This document shows, in pieces, positions 8,724-18,900 of a stretch of 64,000 nt of DNA (positions are counted from its first letter, which is position 1; every line of letters starts with the position of its first letter). The notes under the pieces were generated by a model. It was not told where the DNA came from. It ran no database searches and saw only the letters and a list, made by a program, of their open reading frames with translations. Origin of the DNA: Chroococcidiopsis sp. TS-821 (GTDB lineage Bacteria; Cyanobacteriota; Cyanobacteriia; Cyanobacteriales; Chroococcidiopsidaceae); assembly GCF_002939305.1 (NCBI RefSeq), contig NZ_MVDI01000008.1:124001-188000 (forward strand). The letters run 5' to 3'. The translations under genes were made by a program, and so were the position numbers.

Positions 8724-10037
8724 TTAGGAATGAGATTTTGTTTCTTCGCGATCGCGATCGTAGTCAGGTAACAGATCTTCGGCGTTGCGTAGCGTGGGAA
8801 ATGCAAAACCGCCCACACCGATCAAAACCATACAAAGTGAGATCGTAATGTACAACAAGGCAATGCCAGCGCCGGAACCTGTTCCTACTAGCGGTGCAAA
8901 TATCGACGCTATCCACCCTCCTGAAGTCATTGTCAGTTCCAATTGGTCAGCTAAAGGTCCTGCGACTAAACTTGCAACTGCACCCACAATTAAACCAATG
9001 GTGTGCGCAGCGGCTAAAACTCGCCCCTGAATATCTGGTTTAACCTTGGCATACCACACTGCATAACTCGAACTATACACGAGCGGAATATTCAACGCCG
9101 CAAAGAACTGCGCGCCAATCCATATACTCGGTACGCGCCCTAATCCTAAGACAATACTACCCACGCCAGTGCCCACAAACCCCAGCAACATCCCGCGTAC
9201 TTGGCGCTGAAAGCCACCAAAAATGCTTAAACCCACTGCCCCAACAACACCGCCGATACCCGCTGCAATGACAACTGTACTTAATACCTGCGCACTTCCA
9301 CCTGTGCGTGCCAGAATCAATGGCTGATACAAGGTTTCGCTCATGTGGTAGGTAAATAAAAATAAGCAGAAAACGATTGTCATTGCTTGTAGGCTAGGTC
9401 TAGCTAAGATATAGCGGATACCCCATGTCAGTTGTTTCCAAATTGTTTTACTTGTCAGTGTTGTGGCTTCTAAATCAAACGTTTGGGGAATATGGATTAA
9501 AAATACGGTAAAGATTCCCACCGCAAATGTGGCAATATCAATCGCAATGATGCCGAGTAAACCGACTGTGGGATACAAAAGACCAACTAAAGCTGGCGCA
9601 ATAATTGCAGAACTATAGTTGACGAGAGTCTTCAGACTGGTGACGCGGGCGTAGTGCTGCTTGGGCACAATTGATGAAATTGATGCAGTAAAAGCTAAGG
9701 TTTGAATTTGTCCGCAGCAGCCGTAGGCGATCGCTAAACTATAAAGATGCCAAAGTTGCAAAGTTTGGGTGGAGTACAATAGCCCAATCAAAAGCGTACA
9801 CAGCGCCACAACTACATCGCTGAAAATCATTAAGTACTTGCGACTGAAGCGATCGATAATTAAACCTGCAAACAGCGCAATCAAGATTTGCGGTAGCTGA
9901 AAGAAGAAACTAATCAGCGCGATCGCTGTTGTCTCTTGTGTTGCTTGCCAAATCCAAATTGTGAGCGCAAATTGGGTCATTTCCGTCCCAATCGCAGATG
10001 CCATCTGCCCGCTCCAGAGAATTGTGAAGGTACGCAC
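8724..10037 (-). CDS. MFS exporter (EntS-like, MFS_3 type)
   Basis: A 437-residue major facilitator protein with about 12 membrane segments. The N-terminus (MRTFTILWSGQMASAIGTEMTQFAL) and the loop AGLIIDRFSRKYLM (MFS signature between TM2 and TM3) match the family containing the enterobactin exporter EntS and macrolide exporters. Its place between the salicylate genes and the assembly line suggests it exports the finished siderophore across the inner membrane; this is inferred from context. The start is GTG with no clear Shine-Dalgarno sequence. The gene is convergent with the salicylate synthase and divergent from the KASIII gene, with a shared 453-bp regulatory gap. Confidence 0.85.
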   Translation of the reverse strand: MRTFTILWSGQMASAIGTEMTQFALTIWIWQATQETTAIALISFFFQLPQILIALFAGLIIDRFSRKYLMIFSDVVVALCTLLIGLLYSTQTLQLWHLYSLAIAYGCCGQIQTLAFTASISSIVPKQHYARVTSLKTLVNYSSAIIAPALVGLLYPTVGLLGIIAIDIATFAVGIFTVFLIHIPQTFDLEATTLTSKTIWKQLTWGIRYILARPSLQAMTIVFCLFLFTYHMSETLYQPLILARTGGSAQVLSTVVIAAGIGGVVGAVGLSIFGGFQRQVRGMLLGFVGTGVGSIVLGLGRVPSIWIGAQFFAALNIPLVYSSSYAVWYAKVKPDIQGRVLAAAHTIGLIVGAVASLVAGPLADQLELTMTSGGWIASIFAPLVGTGSGAGIALLYITISLCMVLIGVGGFAFPTLRNAEDLLPDYDRDREETKSHS

Positions 10038-10077
10038 GGTTATATTGTTGGGGTTTAAGGATTGTTATTTGGAGTTA

Positions 10078-10116
10078 AGCAGAGGGAGCAGAGGGAGCAG
10101 AGGAGCAGGGGAGAAT
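10078..10116. repeat. GCAGAGG-type repeat
   Basis: Tandem GCAGAGG units ending in GGGGAGAATTAATG, located 41 bp upstream of the MFS gene start, in the gap before the KASIII gene. Confidence 0.85.
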
Positions 10117-10490
10117 TAATGAGCATAGTTTGTCGTAACTTTTTTAGACTGGTAGAGAATTGAGTGATGAAGAGAATTACAAATCGCTCAAGCAGCGATC
10201 GCACAACAATTGCATTCGCAGTATATAATACTTGAGAACTATTGCTACTATTTTGCAGTAAATTTTTCTAAAGTTCTTGCTGAAACATTTAAAAAATGCT
10301 GATATTGAAAACAAATTACTGCCTTAGTCGCTGGAATGTAGGCAGGAGTTAATTCTATAACACAATTCTTTAACTTAGAGTTTGCAAATTTTTTTCATCT
10401 TGGCTTGTATCAGAGAAAAACCTGTGATAGTGTTAAATAGCTTTTTGAGAATATTAATCAACAAGAGTTTCGACTCTTTAAGAGCTTGCT
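10117..10490. promoter_or_regulatory. Upstream region of the assembly-line genes with Fur-like motif
   Basis: AT-rich, with no gene. At 10445-10461, TTGAGAATATTAATCAA is an imperfect palindrome whose left half, TGAGAAT, matches a Fur 7-mer and whose outer arms (TTGA/TCAA) pair. A weaker relative, TTGAGAACTATTGCT, starts near 10233. TACTGCCTTAG near 10319 repeats a motif found upstream of the carrier/ligase operon. These are candidates for iron-responsive control, read by eye only. Confidence 0.35.
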
Positions 10491-11957
10491 ATGACAACGC
10501 CATCGGTCGGTATTCGCTCACTGGCAATTAGCTTTCCCCAAACAACTCGCACCAACGACTATTGGTTGGCAAAATTTCCGCAATTAGGCAATCAAACACA
10601 ACGACAAGCTAGGCTACCGCAGCTTACATCAAGCGAAAATGGGCTTGATATCTGGTTACAAGAAGTCGCTCCATATCTTAGCGATCCTTTTCGGGGTAGC
10701 GTTGGGCGGCGCGTGTTGGCGAGTAACGAATCGTCACTGACGCTAGAATGTCGTGCAGCACAAGCAGCACTTTCATCAGCGCAACTGACAGCAGATGAAG
10801 TTGATTTAGCGATCGTTGCTTCACTCTTTCCCGATACAGTAGGTCCAGGATTAGCGGCTTTGCTAGCAAGGGAACTAGGATTGCGTTGCCCTGCTTGGAA
10901 TTTAGAATCGACTTGCGCAAGTGCGTTGATTGCGTTGCAAACGGCTCAAGCATTCATTCAGACTGGAGTTTATCATCGTGTCTTAATCGTTGTCTCGCAT
11001 ATTGGTTCGCGTTGTGTCAACGACGAAGATACGCTTTCATGGTCGATGGGTGACGGTGCGGGAGCATTTATTGTAGGCTCTGTCAAACCAAATCAAGGCA
11101 TTCTCAGTACCAAAATTGTATCGACATCTACAACGTATGGAGCGTACGTACATGAATTAGTCGTTGATGCCCAAGGTAAACCGCGTATTCAAACTCGTAC
11201 AGGCGAAAACGCGAGTAGCTTAGCCGAAACTGCGGTTGATTGTATCCGCCATTGCTGTCAAGAAGCAGTCAAAGCCGCAGGCGTAAGTCTCGATCAAATT
11301 AGCGTGTTTGCTGTCAATACACCAACTGCCTGGTATGCAAGCGTCTGTGCCAAAGCCCTTGGTATTGATCCGCAGCGCGTGATGAATCTTTACCCGCTGT
11401 ACGCAAATATAGGTCCAGTATACTCGGTTGCTAATCTTTATCACGCTGTTACCACAGGTAAGCTTGGTAAAGATGATTTGGTATTGGTATACGCTAACGG
11501 TGCTGGGGCGACAGCTGCGGCGACTGTTATGCGTTGGGGAGATGTTGCTATAAGTTCAACAGATGATTCATCAACAATTGCACAGCAAGCGACATCAGTG
11601 GTAGCAACACCGCCGCATGTGGATCCTGTGCGATTACCAGCTGCTGTTAACCCAGAAGAACGCTATGCGTTTTTGGAAGCTTATCTGTGCGAGTGGCTAG
11701 CACACTCTACCCAGCGTGCGTCGGCTCAACTTCATTCTCACGTATTGTTGAGTACATTGCTTGATTCTTTACTAGCGATCGCCTTGCGCAGTCGCATTGA
11801 AAGTGATTTAAAAGTGCGAGTTCCGATGGAAAAATTCTTTGGAGAGACAACGATCGCCGATCTCGTAAAATTTTTGTGCGATCAATTAGTCGTGACAGAA
11901 ATTGTGAACTCCAAAACGGCAACTTCAACCTCAGCGCGGGAAATTGTGCATTTGTAA
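10491..11957 (+). CDS. KASIII-like acyltransferase fused to a C-terminal carrier domain
   Basis: A 488-residue protein with two parts. Residues 1-350 follow the FabH/KASIII fold: catalytic Cys C142 in LESTCASALIAL, GDGAGAF, and an Asn in YANIGPVYS (N306, matching FabH N274). Where FabH has its catalytic His (PHQAN), this protein reads NTPTAW (276-281), so the His needed for decarboxylative condensation is missing. Residues about 390-475 resemble a PKS carrier domain, with TLLDSLLAIALRSRIESDL (phosphopantetheine Ser S426), VPMEKFFGE and TIADLVKFL. I know of no standard gene of this architecture. It may be a transacylase that moves an aryl or acyl group between carriers. It opens the plus-strand assembly-line set; an ATG start is used. 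Confidence 0.8.
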   Translation: MTTPSVGIRSLAISFPQTTRTNDYWLAKFPQLGNQTQRQARLPQLTSSENGLDIWLQEVAPYLSDPFRGSVGRRVLASNESSLTLECRAAQAALSSAQLTADEVDLAIVASLFPDTVGPGLAALLARELGLRCPAWNLESTCASALIALQTAQAFIQTGVYHRVLIVVSHIGSRCVNDEDTLSWSMGDGAGAFIVGSVKPNQGILSTKIVSTSTTYGAYVHELVVDAQGKPRIQTRTGENASSLAETAVDCIRHCCQEAVKAAGVSLDQISVFAVNTPTAWYASVCAKALGIDPQRVMNLYPLYANIGPVYSVANLYHAVTTGKLGKDDLVLVYANGAGATAAATVMRWGDVAISSTDDSSTIAQQATSVVATPPHVDPVRLPAAVNPEERYAFLEAYLCEWLAHSTQRASAQLHSHVLLSTLLDSLLAIALRSRIESDLKVRVPMEKFFGETTIADLVKFLCDQLVVTEIVNSKTATSTSAREIVHL

Positions 11958-12162
11958 CACAGGCGTAGCCTTTCCATAGGGCAGAACATTAAGCACGCAA
12001 AGAAATAAGAACTTTAGAGAGATTTTGCGTTAGTCTTGTCATTTTTAAAAACTTAATTACTACTGTGTCTTTACATAGATCGACCTGGCGAGCGTGCCTT
12101 TGTCTTTCAGAACTAAGTCTCCACTGGAAGATTTATACGATTTCACTAAATAAGAACTACTA

Positions 12163-12297
12163 TTAATTTCTCCCTCTGCCCCTCTGCTTCCTCTGCTTCC
12201 TCTGCTTCCTCTGCCCCTCTGCTTCCTCTGCTTCCTCTGCCCCTCTGCTTCCTCTGCCCCTCTGCTTCCTCTGCCCCTCTGCTTCCTCTGCTCCCTA
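12163..12297. repeat. Long GCAGAGG-type tandem repeat array
   Basis: About 135 bp of alternating TTCCTCTGC and CCCCTCTGC units (GCAGAGG on the minus strand), making up much of the gap between the KASIII fusion gene and NRPS 1. The remaining bases of that 409-bp gap (11958-12366) are AT-rich and hold no credible gene. Confidence 0.9.
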
Positions 12298-12366
12298 TTT
12301 ATAGCAACTTCAAAGCGAAACGATCTTAAGGGCTGCTCAGAATTTAGCTATTCATTGTGCAAAAAT

Positions 12367-15300
12367 ATGAACAATTTGCATTCACTGCTGAACTTACTAG
12401 CAAACAGCGACATTAAATTATCAGTTGATGGAGATGCATTGCGCGTTGATGCTCCGCAAGGGAAATTGACGGCAGAATTACGCGATTTACTCGTGCAACA
12501 CAAAGCTGAACTGCTCGCACTGTTGCAGCAACATAATAGCAGTACACTTGTGAATGATTTGCCAGCGATCGCGCCCGCGCCAGAGTTACGTTATGAACCG
12601 TTTCCCTTGACTGATATGCAACACGCCTTTTGGATCGGGCGCAGTGGCGTGTTAGAACTCGGTCATGTCTCCAATCACGGTTATTACGAAATTGAAGGTC
12701 ACAATCTTGATGTAGCGCGACTCAACACCGCGTTGCAACGATTAATTGCGCGACACGATATGCTGCGGGCTATTGTGCTACCTGACGGACAACAGCAAAT
12801 TCTTAAAGATGTACCGCCTTATCAACTCAAAGTTTTGAACTTAAGAGGACAAGATCGAGAAACTGTTGCGACGCAGCTAGAAGCAATTCGTCAAGAAATG
12901 TCGCATCAAGTTTTACCCGCCGATCGATTTCCGCTGTTTGACTTTCGCGCAACGTGCTTAGATGGCGATAAAGTTCGGTTACACATTAGCTACGATCTCC
13001 TTGTGTTTGACGCTTGGAGTTTGTTTCGTTTATTTGAAGAATGGTTTGAGCTTTATCAAAATCCTGAATGCACTTTGCCACCGTTGGAACTTTCGTTTCG
13101 CGATTATGTTCTGGCTGAGCAATCACTTGTGCAAACACAACTTTATCAACGATCGCAATTCTTTTGGCTCAACCGCATCGACAAGTTACCACCTGCACCC
13201 AGCTTACCTTTAGCTAAAAACCCGAAAGAACTCAAACAACACCGTTGCCAACGCTACAACGCGCGCATGGAAGCCTCAGACTGGCAACAACTCAAACAAA
13301 AAGCCACAAACTTTGGTCTGACGCCAACAGGAGCCTTACTTGCGGCGTTTGCCGAAATTTTAACGCTGTGGAGTAGCCCGCAATTTACGCTGAATTTAGC
13401 ATTGTTTAATCGCTTGCCGATGCATCCGCAAGTGAATAATATCTTGGGCGACTTCACGTCGGTAACACTTTTAGCCGTCGATAACTCAAAGCATGAATCA
13501 TTTCGCGATCGCGCATTGCAAATTCAAAAGCAACTTTGGCAAGACTTAGAACATCGTTACTTTAGTGGCGTGCGCGTCACCCGCGAACTCACACGCCGAC
13601 AAGGTGGCACACCGAATGCATTGCCAGTCATTTTTACAAGTACGTTGGGTTTTGCTGGAATTGGGCAGGAAACATTAACTTTTAGTCATTTTGGCGAGTT
13701 GGTTTACGGTATTAGCCAAGCCTCACAAGCGTGGATTGATGTCCAAGTTTGGGAAGAAAAAGACACCTTGACTTTCAACTGGGATGTCGTCGAAGGTTTA
13801 TTTCCTGATGGGTTAATCGCCGATATGTTTGCGACGTACAGCCGCTTTCTGCAACAACTGGCAAATTCTGAAGCCGCTTGGTACGAGACAACCCGCGAAC
13901 TTCCGCCACATCAATTAGCGCAACGCAATGCCATCAACGCCACCGATGCACCGATTCCAGATGTGCTGTTGCACGAACTATTTATCAATCAAGTTCGCCA
14001 AAACCCCGATCGCCCAGCGGTGATTGCGTCGCAACGAACGCTGAGTTATCAAGAATTATGCGATCGCGCAAATCACATTGCGCATCAATTGCGTTCTTCT
14101 GGCGCTGTTCCCAATCAGCTAATTGGCATTGTCATGGATAAAGGATGGGAACAAATCGTTGCCGTCATGGGCATTTTAATGGCTGGCGCTGCTTACGTTC
14201 CGATCGATCCTAAATTACCAGCAGAACGCTTGGCGTATCTCCTCAAAAACAGCGAAGTCAAAATCGTGCTGACGCAATCGTGGTTGGATGAGAAATTACC
14301 TTGGCTGGAAGGCATTCAGCGGTTGTGCGTAGATGATGCACTTGTTCATCATCAGGAAGTACTCGCATCAGTTCAAACACCCGACGATCTCGCGTATGTC
14401 ATCTATACTTCTGGTTCGACAGGCTTGCCCAAAGGCGTGATGATTACGCACCGCAATGTAGCGAATGTGGTAGTTTACACGAATCAACGATTTGGGATAA
14501 ATGCAAGCGATCGCATTCTCGCATTAACCGCACTCAATCACGACTTATCGGTATATGACATTTTTGGTTTACTCAGTGCTGGCGGCGCGCTTGTGATTCC
14601 TGATGCGTGTTTAGTTAAAGATCCGCACCACTGGGCAAAGTTAATTCAACGCGAACAAGTGACGTTGTGGAACTCGGTTCCGGCGATGATGGAAATGTTG
14701 GTAAATAGCTTAGGCGATTTTTCAGCAACGCTTTCGAGTTTGCGCTTGGCAATTTTAGGCGGCGATTGGCTACCAGTTTCGCTGCCTAACCGCCTTAAAG
14801 CGATCGTACCCGATATTAAATTATTGAGCATTGGTGGACCAACCGAAACGACGATTTGGAATATTGGCTATGAAGTAAATGCGGTCGATCCGAGTTGGAA
14901 AAGCATTCCTTACGGTCAGCCGATGACTAATACGAAATACTACATACTAAACGAAGCCTTAGAAGATTGTCCCGTTTGGGTGCCAGGAGAAATGTATTGT
15001 GCAGGCGTGCAACTTGCCAAAGGCTACTGGAAAGACGAACAAAAGACAAAGGCTCACTTTATCGCGCATCCACGCACAGGCGAACGACTTTATCGTACTG
15101 GCGATCTTGGTCGCTATTTACCCGATGGCAACATTGAATTTTTAGGGCGAGTTGATTTTCAAATCAAAATCCGCGGCTATCGTATCGAAGCTGGAGAAAT
15201 TGAGGCGGCGTTGATGCAACATTCAGGGGTCAAAGCTGCGGTTGTCAAAGCTGTAGATGCAGCGCGTTTGGTTGCCTATGTCGTACCCCATACAACACCA

Positions 15301-15807
15301 CCAACAGTTGACGAACTCAGTCAGTTTTTGAGCAACAAACTGCCAGATTATATGATACCTGCGGTGTTTCTTTTTCTCGATGCACTGCCACTATCAGCAA
15401 ATGGCAAAATTGACCGCAAGGCACTACCAACGCCAGATGTCGCCTCATCAACGCGAAGGACGTATGCGGCTCCCCAAACCGAAATTGAGCAGGCGATCGC
15501 CACTGTGTTTCAAGAGGTATTATCACTCGACAAGGTAGGAGTCACTGATAACTTTTTTGACCTGGGTGCTAACTCTTTATTAATCACAACAATCTACAGA
15601 AAGCTAGCAACAGTTTTACCAACAGAAATTCAATCAATTTCAATTATTGATTTATTTAACTACCCCACAATTAGAACTTTAGCTCAGCGATTAAATCAAT
15701 CGCAGAAAACTGATGAAAATGAGCGACGCAATCATGCATCGCAAAAATTAATTCAAGGTAAAAATCGAATTAAACAAAAGTTTGAAAAATCAAGAATTTC
15801 AAAATAA
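12367..15807 (+). CDS. NRPS module 1: TubC docking - Cy - A (Cys-like) - PCP
   Basis: About 1146 residues. Residues 1-60 form a TubC-type docking domain (VDAPQGKLTAELRDLL). Next is a heterocyclisation domain, recognised by D-x4-D-x2-S (DLLVFDAWS, about 210-218) in place of HHxxxDG. The A domain (about 525-1020) has YTSGSTGLPKG, GGPTETT, RTGDLGRY and NGKIDRK. Reading the ten selectivity positions gives D-L-Y-N-I-G-I-I-W-K, closest to the Cys code DLYNLSLIWK. The PCP has its Ser in LGANSLL (about 1070), followed by a Lys/Arg-rich tail, perhaps a docking element. Expected step: couple cysteine to the salicyl group and cyclise to a hydroxyphenyl-thiazoline. No epimerisation, methylation or reductase domain is present. 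The start at ATG 12367 is preferred over the in-frame TTG at 12355. Confidence 0.92.
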   Translation: MNNLHSLLNLLANSDIKLSVDGDALRVDAPQGKLTAELRDLLVQHKAELLALLQQHNSSTLVNDLPAIAPAPELRYEPFPLTDMQHAFWIGRSGVLELGHVSNHGYYEIEGHNLDVARLNTALQRLIARHDMLRAIVLPDGQQQILKDVPPYQLKVLNLRGQDRETVATQLEAIRQEMSHQVLPADRFPLFDFRATCLDGDKVRLHISYDLLVFDAWSLFRLFEEWFELYQNPECTLPPLELSFRDYVLAEQSLVQTQLYQRSQFFWLNRIDKLPPAPSLPLAKNPKELKQHRCQRYNARMEASDWQQLKQKATNFGLTPTGALLAAFAEILTLWSSPQFTLNLALFNRLPMHPQVNNILGDFTSVTLLAVDNSKHESFRDRALQIQKQLWQDLEHRYFSGVRVTRELTRRQGGTPNALPVIFTSTLGFAGIGQETLTFSHFGELVYGISQASQAWIDVQVWEEKDTLTFNWDVVEGLFPDGLIADMFATYSRFLQQLANSEAAWYETTRELPPHQLAQRNAINATDAPIPDVLLHELFINQVRQNPDRPAVIASQRTLSYQELCDRANHIAHQLRSSGAVPNQLIGIVMDKGWEQIVAVMGILMAGAAYVPIDPKLPAERLAYLLKNSEVKIVLTQSWLDEKLPWLEGIQRLCVDDALVHHQEVLASVQTPDDLAYVIYTSGSTGLPKGVMITHRNVANVVVYTNQRFGINASDRILALTALNHDLSVYDIFGLLSAGGALVIPDACLVKDPHHWAKLIQREQVTLWNSVPAMMEMLVNSLGDFSATLSSLRLAILGGDWLPVSLPNRLKAIVPDIKLLSIGGPTETTIWNIGYEVNAVDPSWKSIPYGQPMTNTKYYILNEALEDCPVWVPGEMYCAGVQLAKGYWKDEQKTKAHFIAHPRTGERLYRTGDLGRYLPDGNIEFLGRVDFQIKIRGYRIEAGEIEAALMQHSGVKAAVVKAVDAARLVAYVVPHTTPPTVDELSQFLSNKLPDYMIPAVFLFLDALPLSANGKIDRKALPTPDVASSTRRTYAAPQTEIEQAIATVFQEVLSLDKVGVTDNFFDLGANSLLITTIYRKLATVLPTEIQSISIIDLFNYPTIRTLAQRLNQSQKTDENERRNHASQKLIQGKNRIKQKFEKSRISK

Positions 15808-15912
15808 ATGAGCTTGGCGAATGAATCCGCAGCTAAACGAACAAAATCCACCTGCGTGGAATTAAGATTCAGAGTTTGATTGTGGCGTGCCTGCCTACAT
15901 GCCTCTATATTC

Positions 15913-15926
15913 CCGACTTCAGTCGG
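15913..15926. repeat. Small perfect hairpin before the PKS start
   Basis: CCGACT-TC-AGTCGG is a perfect six-base stem followed by AGGAT, in the 151-bp gap between NRPS 1 and the PKS. It lies within the longer PKS reading frame (from GTG 15887), which argues that translation really begins downstream at ATG 15959. Confidence 0.6.
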
Positions 15927-15958
15927 AGGATCTTATATCATCATTGCGAGAAAGCAAC

Positions 15959-18900
15959 ATGAGCAATCAAAATGGTTTAGAAATTGCAGTTATTGGCTTA
16001 TCTGGAAGGTTTCCAGGGAGCAAGAATATTGAAGAATTTTGGAACAATTTAGCAGCAGGAATTGAATTAATTTCTACTTTTACAGACGATACACAACCTG
16101 CAAATGCGATCGCTAAAGTTGGTGGCGTGTTATCAGACGTCGATCAATTTGATGCGGCATTTTTTGGTTTTAATCCCCGCGAAGCGGAAGCAATGGACCC
16201 GCAACATCGCCTCTTTTTAGAATGTGCTTGGGAAGCACTCGAAAATGCTGGTTACAGTACCGATGCGGATAAATCGATTGGCGTGTTTGCTGGCGTAGGG
16301 ATGGGAACGTACCTGTTGTATAACCTCAGCCCCAACCAGGAATTCATGGCATCGCGAGGTTTTTTGCAAACATTAGTGGGAGTTGATAAAGATTACTTAC
16401 CTACGCGAGTTTCCTACAAATTAAATCTCACAGGACCAAGCATAAGTGTCGGGACAGCGTGTTCAAGTTCGTTAGTCGCGGTGCATTTGGCGTGTCAAAG
16501 TCTACTCAGTGGCGAATGCGATATGGCTTTAGCGGCGGGAGTTGCTGTTAAAGTACCGCAAAACGAATTAACGTTATCTCCCGATGAAATTGCTTCTCCT
16601 GATGGGCATTGTCGCGCGTTTGACTGTCGGGCAAATGGTACAGTTGGCGGCAATGGCGTTGGAGTCGTTGTTTTGAAGCGGCTTGAAGATGCGATCGCCG
16701 ATCGCGACTGTATTTATGCTGTCATCAAAGGTTCTGCAATTAATAACGACGGCGCGCTGAAAGTAGGCTACACCGCACCGAGTGAGGCGGGGCAAACACG
16801 CGCGATCCGCACGGCGCAAATGATTGCTGAAGTGGAACCGGAAACGATTTCCTACATGGAAACGCACGGTACAGGAACAACATTAGGCGATCCGATTGAA
16901 ATTGCCGCAATGACGCAAGCGTTTCGCGAGTCAACAAACCAAAAACAGTTTTGCGCGATCGGTTCAGTGAAAACGAATATCGGACATCTCGACGCCGCAG
17001 CAGGAATTGCAGGTTTAATTAAAACGATTCTGGCACTGTATCACCAGCAAATTCCCCCTAGTCTTAACTTTGAGACTCCCAATCCGCAGATTAATTTTGC
17101 CGAAAGTCCGTTTTACGTCAATACTCAGTTGCGCGAGTGGAAATCTAACGGCAATCCCCGTCGTGCGGGAGTCAGTTCGTTTGGGTTCGGTGGTACAAAC
17201 GCCCATGTCGTACTAGAAGAAGCTCCTGTTTTACCCAAACAGACAACTCAGGGATATCAACTTTTAACGTTATCGGCTAAAACAGCGACAGCGTTAACGC
17301 AAGCAACGCTGAATCTGCGCGATCGCCTTCGTCAATCACCTGAAATCAATTTAGCTGATGTTGCTTATACGCTGCAAATCGGTCGTCGCTCTTTCGATTA
17401 TCGGCGGATGGTTGTCGCGCAAACTGTAGAAGAAGCAATTCAAGCACTCGACGATCCGCAGCGGATTGTTACAGGTTATACGCAAGCAAGCGATCGCGCT
17501 GTCATTTTTATGTTTCCTGGACAAGGTTCGCAATACGTCAACATGGCGCGGGAACTTTACAACAGCGAACCGTTGTTTCAAGCTGAATGCGATCGCCAAT
17601 TTGCTATCCTTGCGCAACACAATATAGATTTACGTCAAGTCATCTATCCTACTACGGCAGAAGCTCAAACAACGCAACTAGGGCAAACTGCCTTTACTCA
17701 ACCTGCACTCTTTGTCATTGAGTATGCACTAGCAAAACTGTGGATGTCTTGGGGCGTACAACCGAGGGCGATGATTGGACACAGTATTGGCGAATATGTC
17801 GCGGCGTGTCTTGCTGGAGTTTTTTCACTCGAAGATGCGCTGAAATTGGTTGCAGTACGCGGACAACTGATGCAGCAACAGCCTCCTGGCGCAATGCTTG
17901 CTGTTCATTTATCTGCCCTAGATGTACAACCATTCTTACACGCATCACTCTCGCTGGCGGCGAGTAATAGCCCACACCTGTGCGTCGTTTCTGGAACAAT
18001 TGAGGCAATCCAAAACCTAAAACGCGAATTAACTGCTAAGAAAATTGAGAGTCGCTTGTTGCATACTTCCCATGCGTTTCATTCAGCGATGATGGAAAGC
18101 GTTGTCACACCTTTCTTAAAACAGTTCGAGTCGATTCGCCTTAACCCGCCACAAATTCCGTTTATCTCAAACGTAACAGGTACGTGGATCGCAGCCACAG
18201 CTGCAAATCCACAATACTGGGCACAGCATTTGCGGCAAACAGTCCAATTTTCCCAAGGAATTGCTGAACTATTAAATCTCCCCGACCCGATTTTTCTAGA
18301 AGTTGGACCAGGCTCGACACTTAGCACTTTAACAAAACAACAAGCTGCACAAAGTGTTTTTGCGTCTTTACCGCATCCCAAGGCACAATCAGGCGATTGC
18401 GCTACGCGCAGCACCGGAGGCGATCGCGAATTTCTTTTGCAAACAGTAGGAAAACTTTGGCTAGAAGGTGTTGCGATCGATTGGGCTAGCTTCTACGCAC
18501 GCCAGCAACGTCACCGCGTACCGCTACCGACGTATCCTTTTGAACGTCAGCGATATTGGATTGAACCACCCCAAGCATCGTCAAGCAGCGCTGTGGCGAC
18601 ACGTAAAACGGACATCGCCGACTGGTTTTATATCCCGTCGTGGAAGCGTTCGCCTATACCACAAATTATCAACAACAAGCAAAAGCAATGTTGGTTGATC
18701 TTTGCCGATCGCAACAACGTAGCCACAGCGATCGCCCAACGACTACAGCAACAAGAACATCAAGTTATTCTGGTGTATGCCGGTGAAAGTTATAGTCACC
18801 ACGATAATGTTTACACGCTTCATCCAGGCGATCGCGAACACTATCAAACTCTAATTCAAGAAGTCCTTGCTCGCGACGAAGCCCCAATCATTGCGCATCT

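Noticed and set aside
15887-15958. Upstream GTG/ATG starts for the PKS
   Set aside because: The added residues cover a hairpin-containing stretch and lack family resemblance; ATG 15959 places the KS motif at the usual distance.
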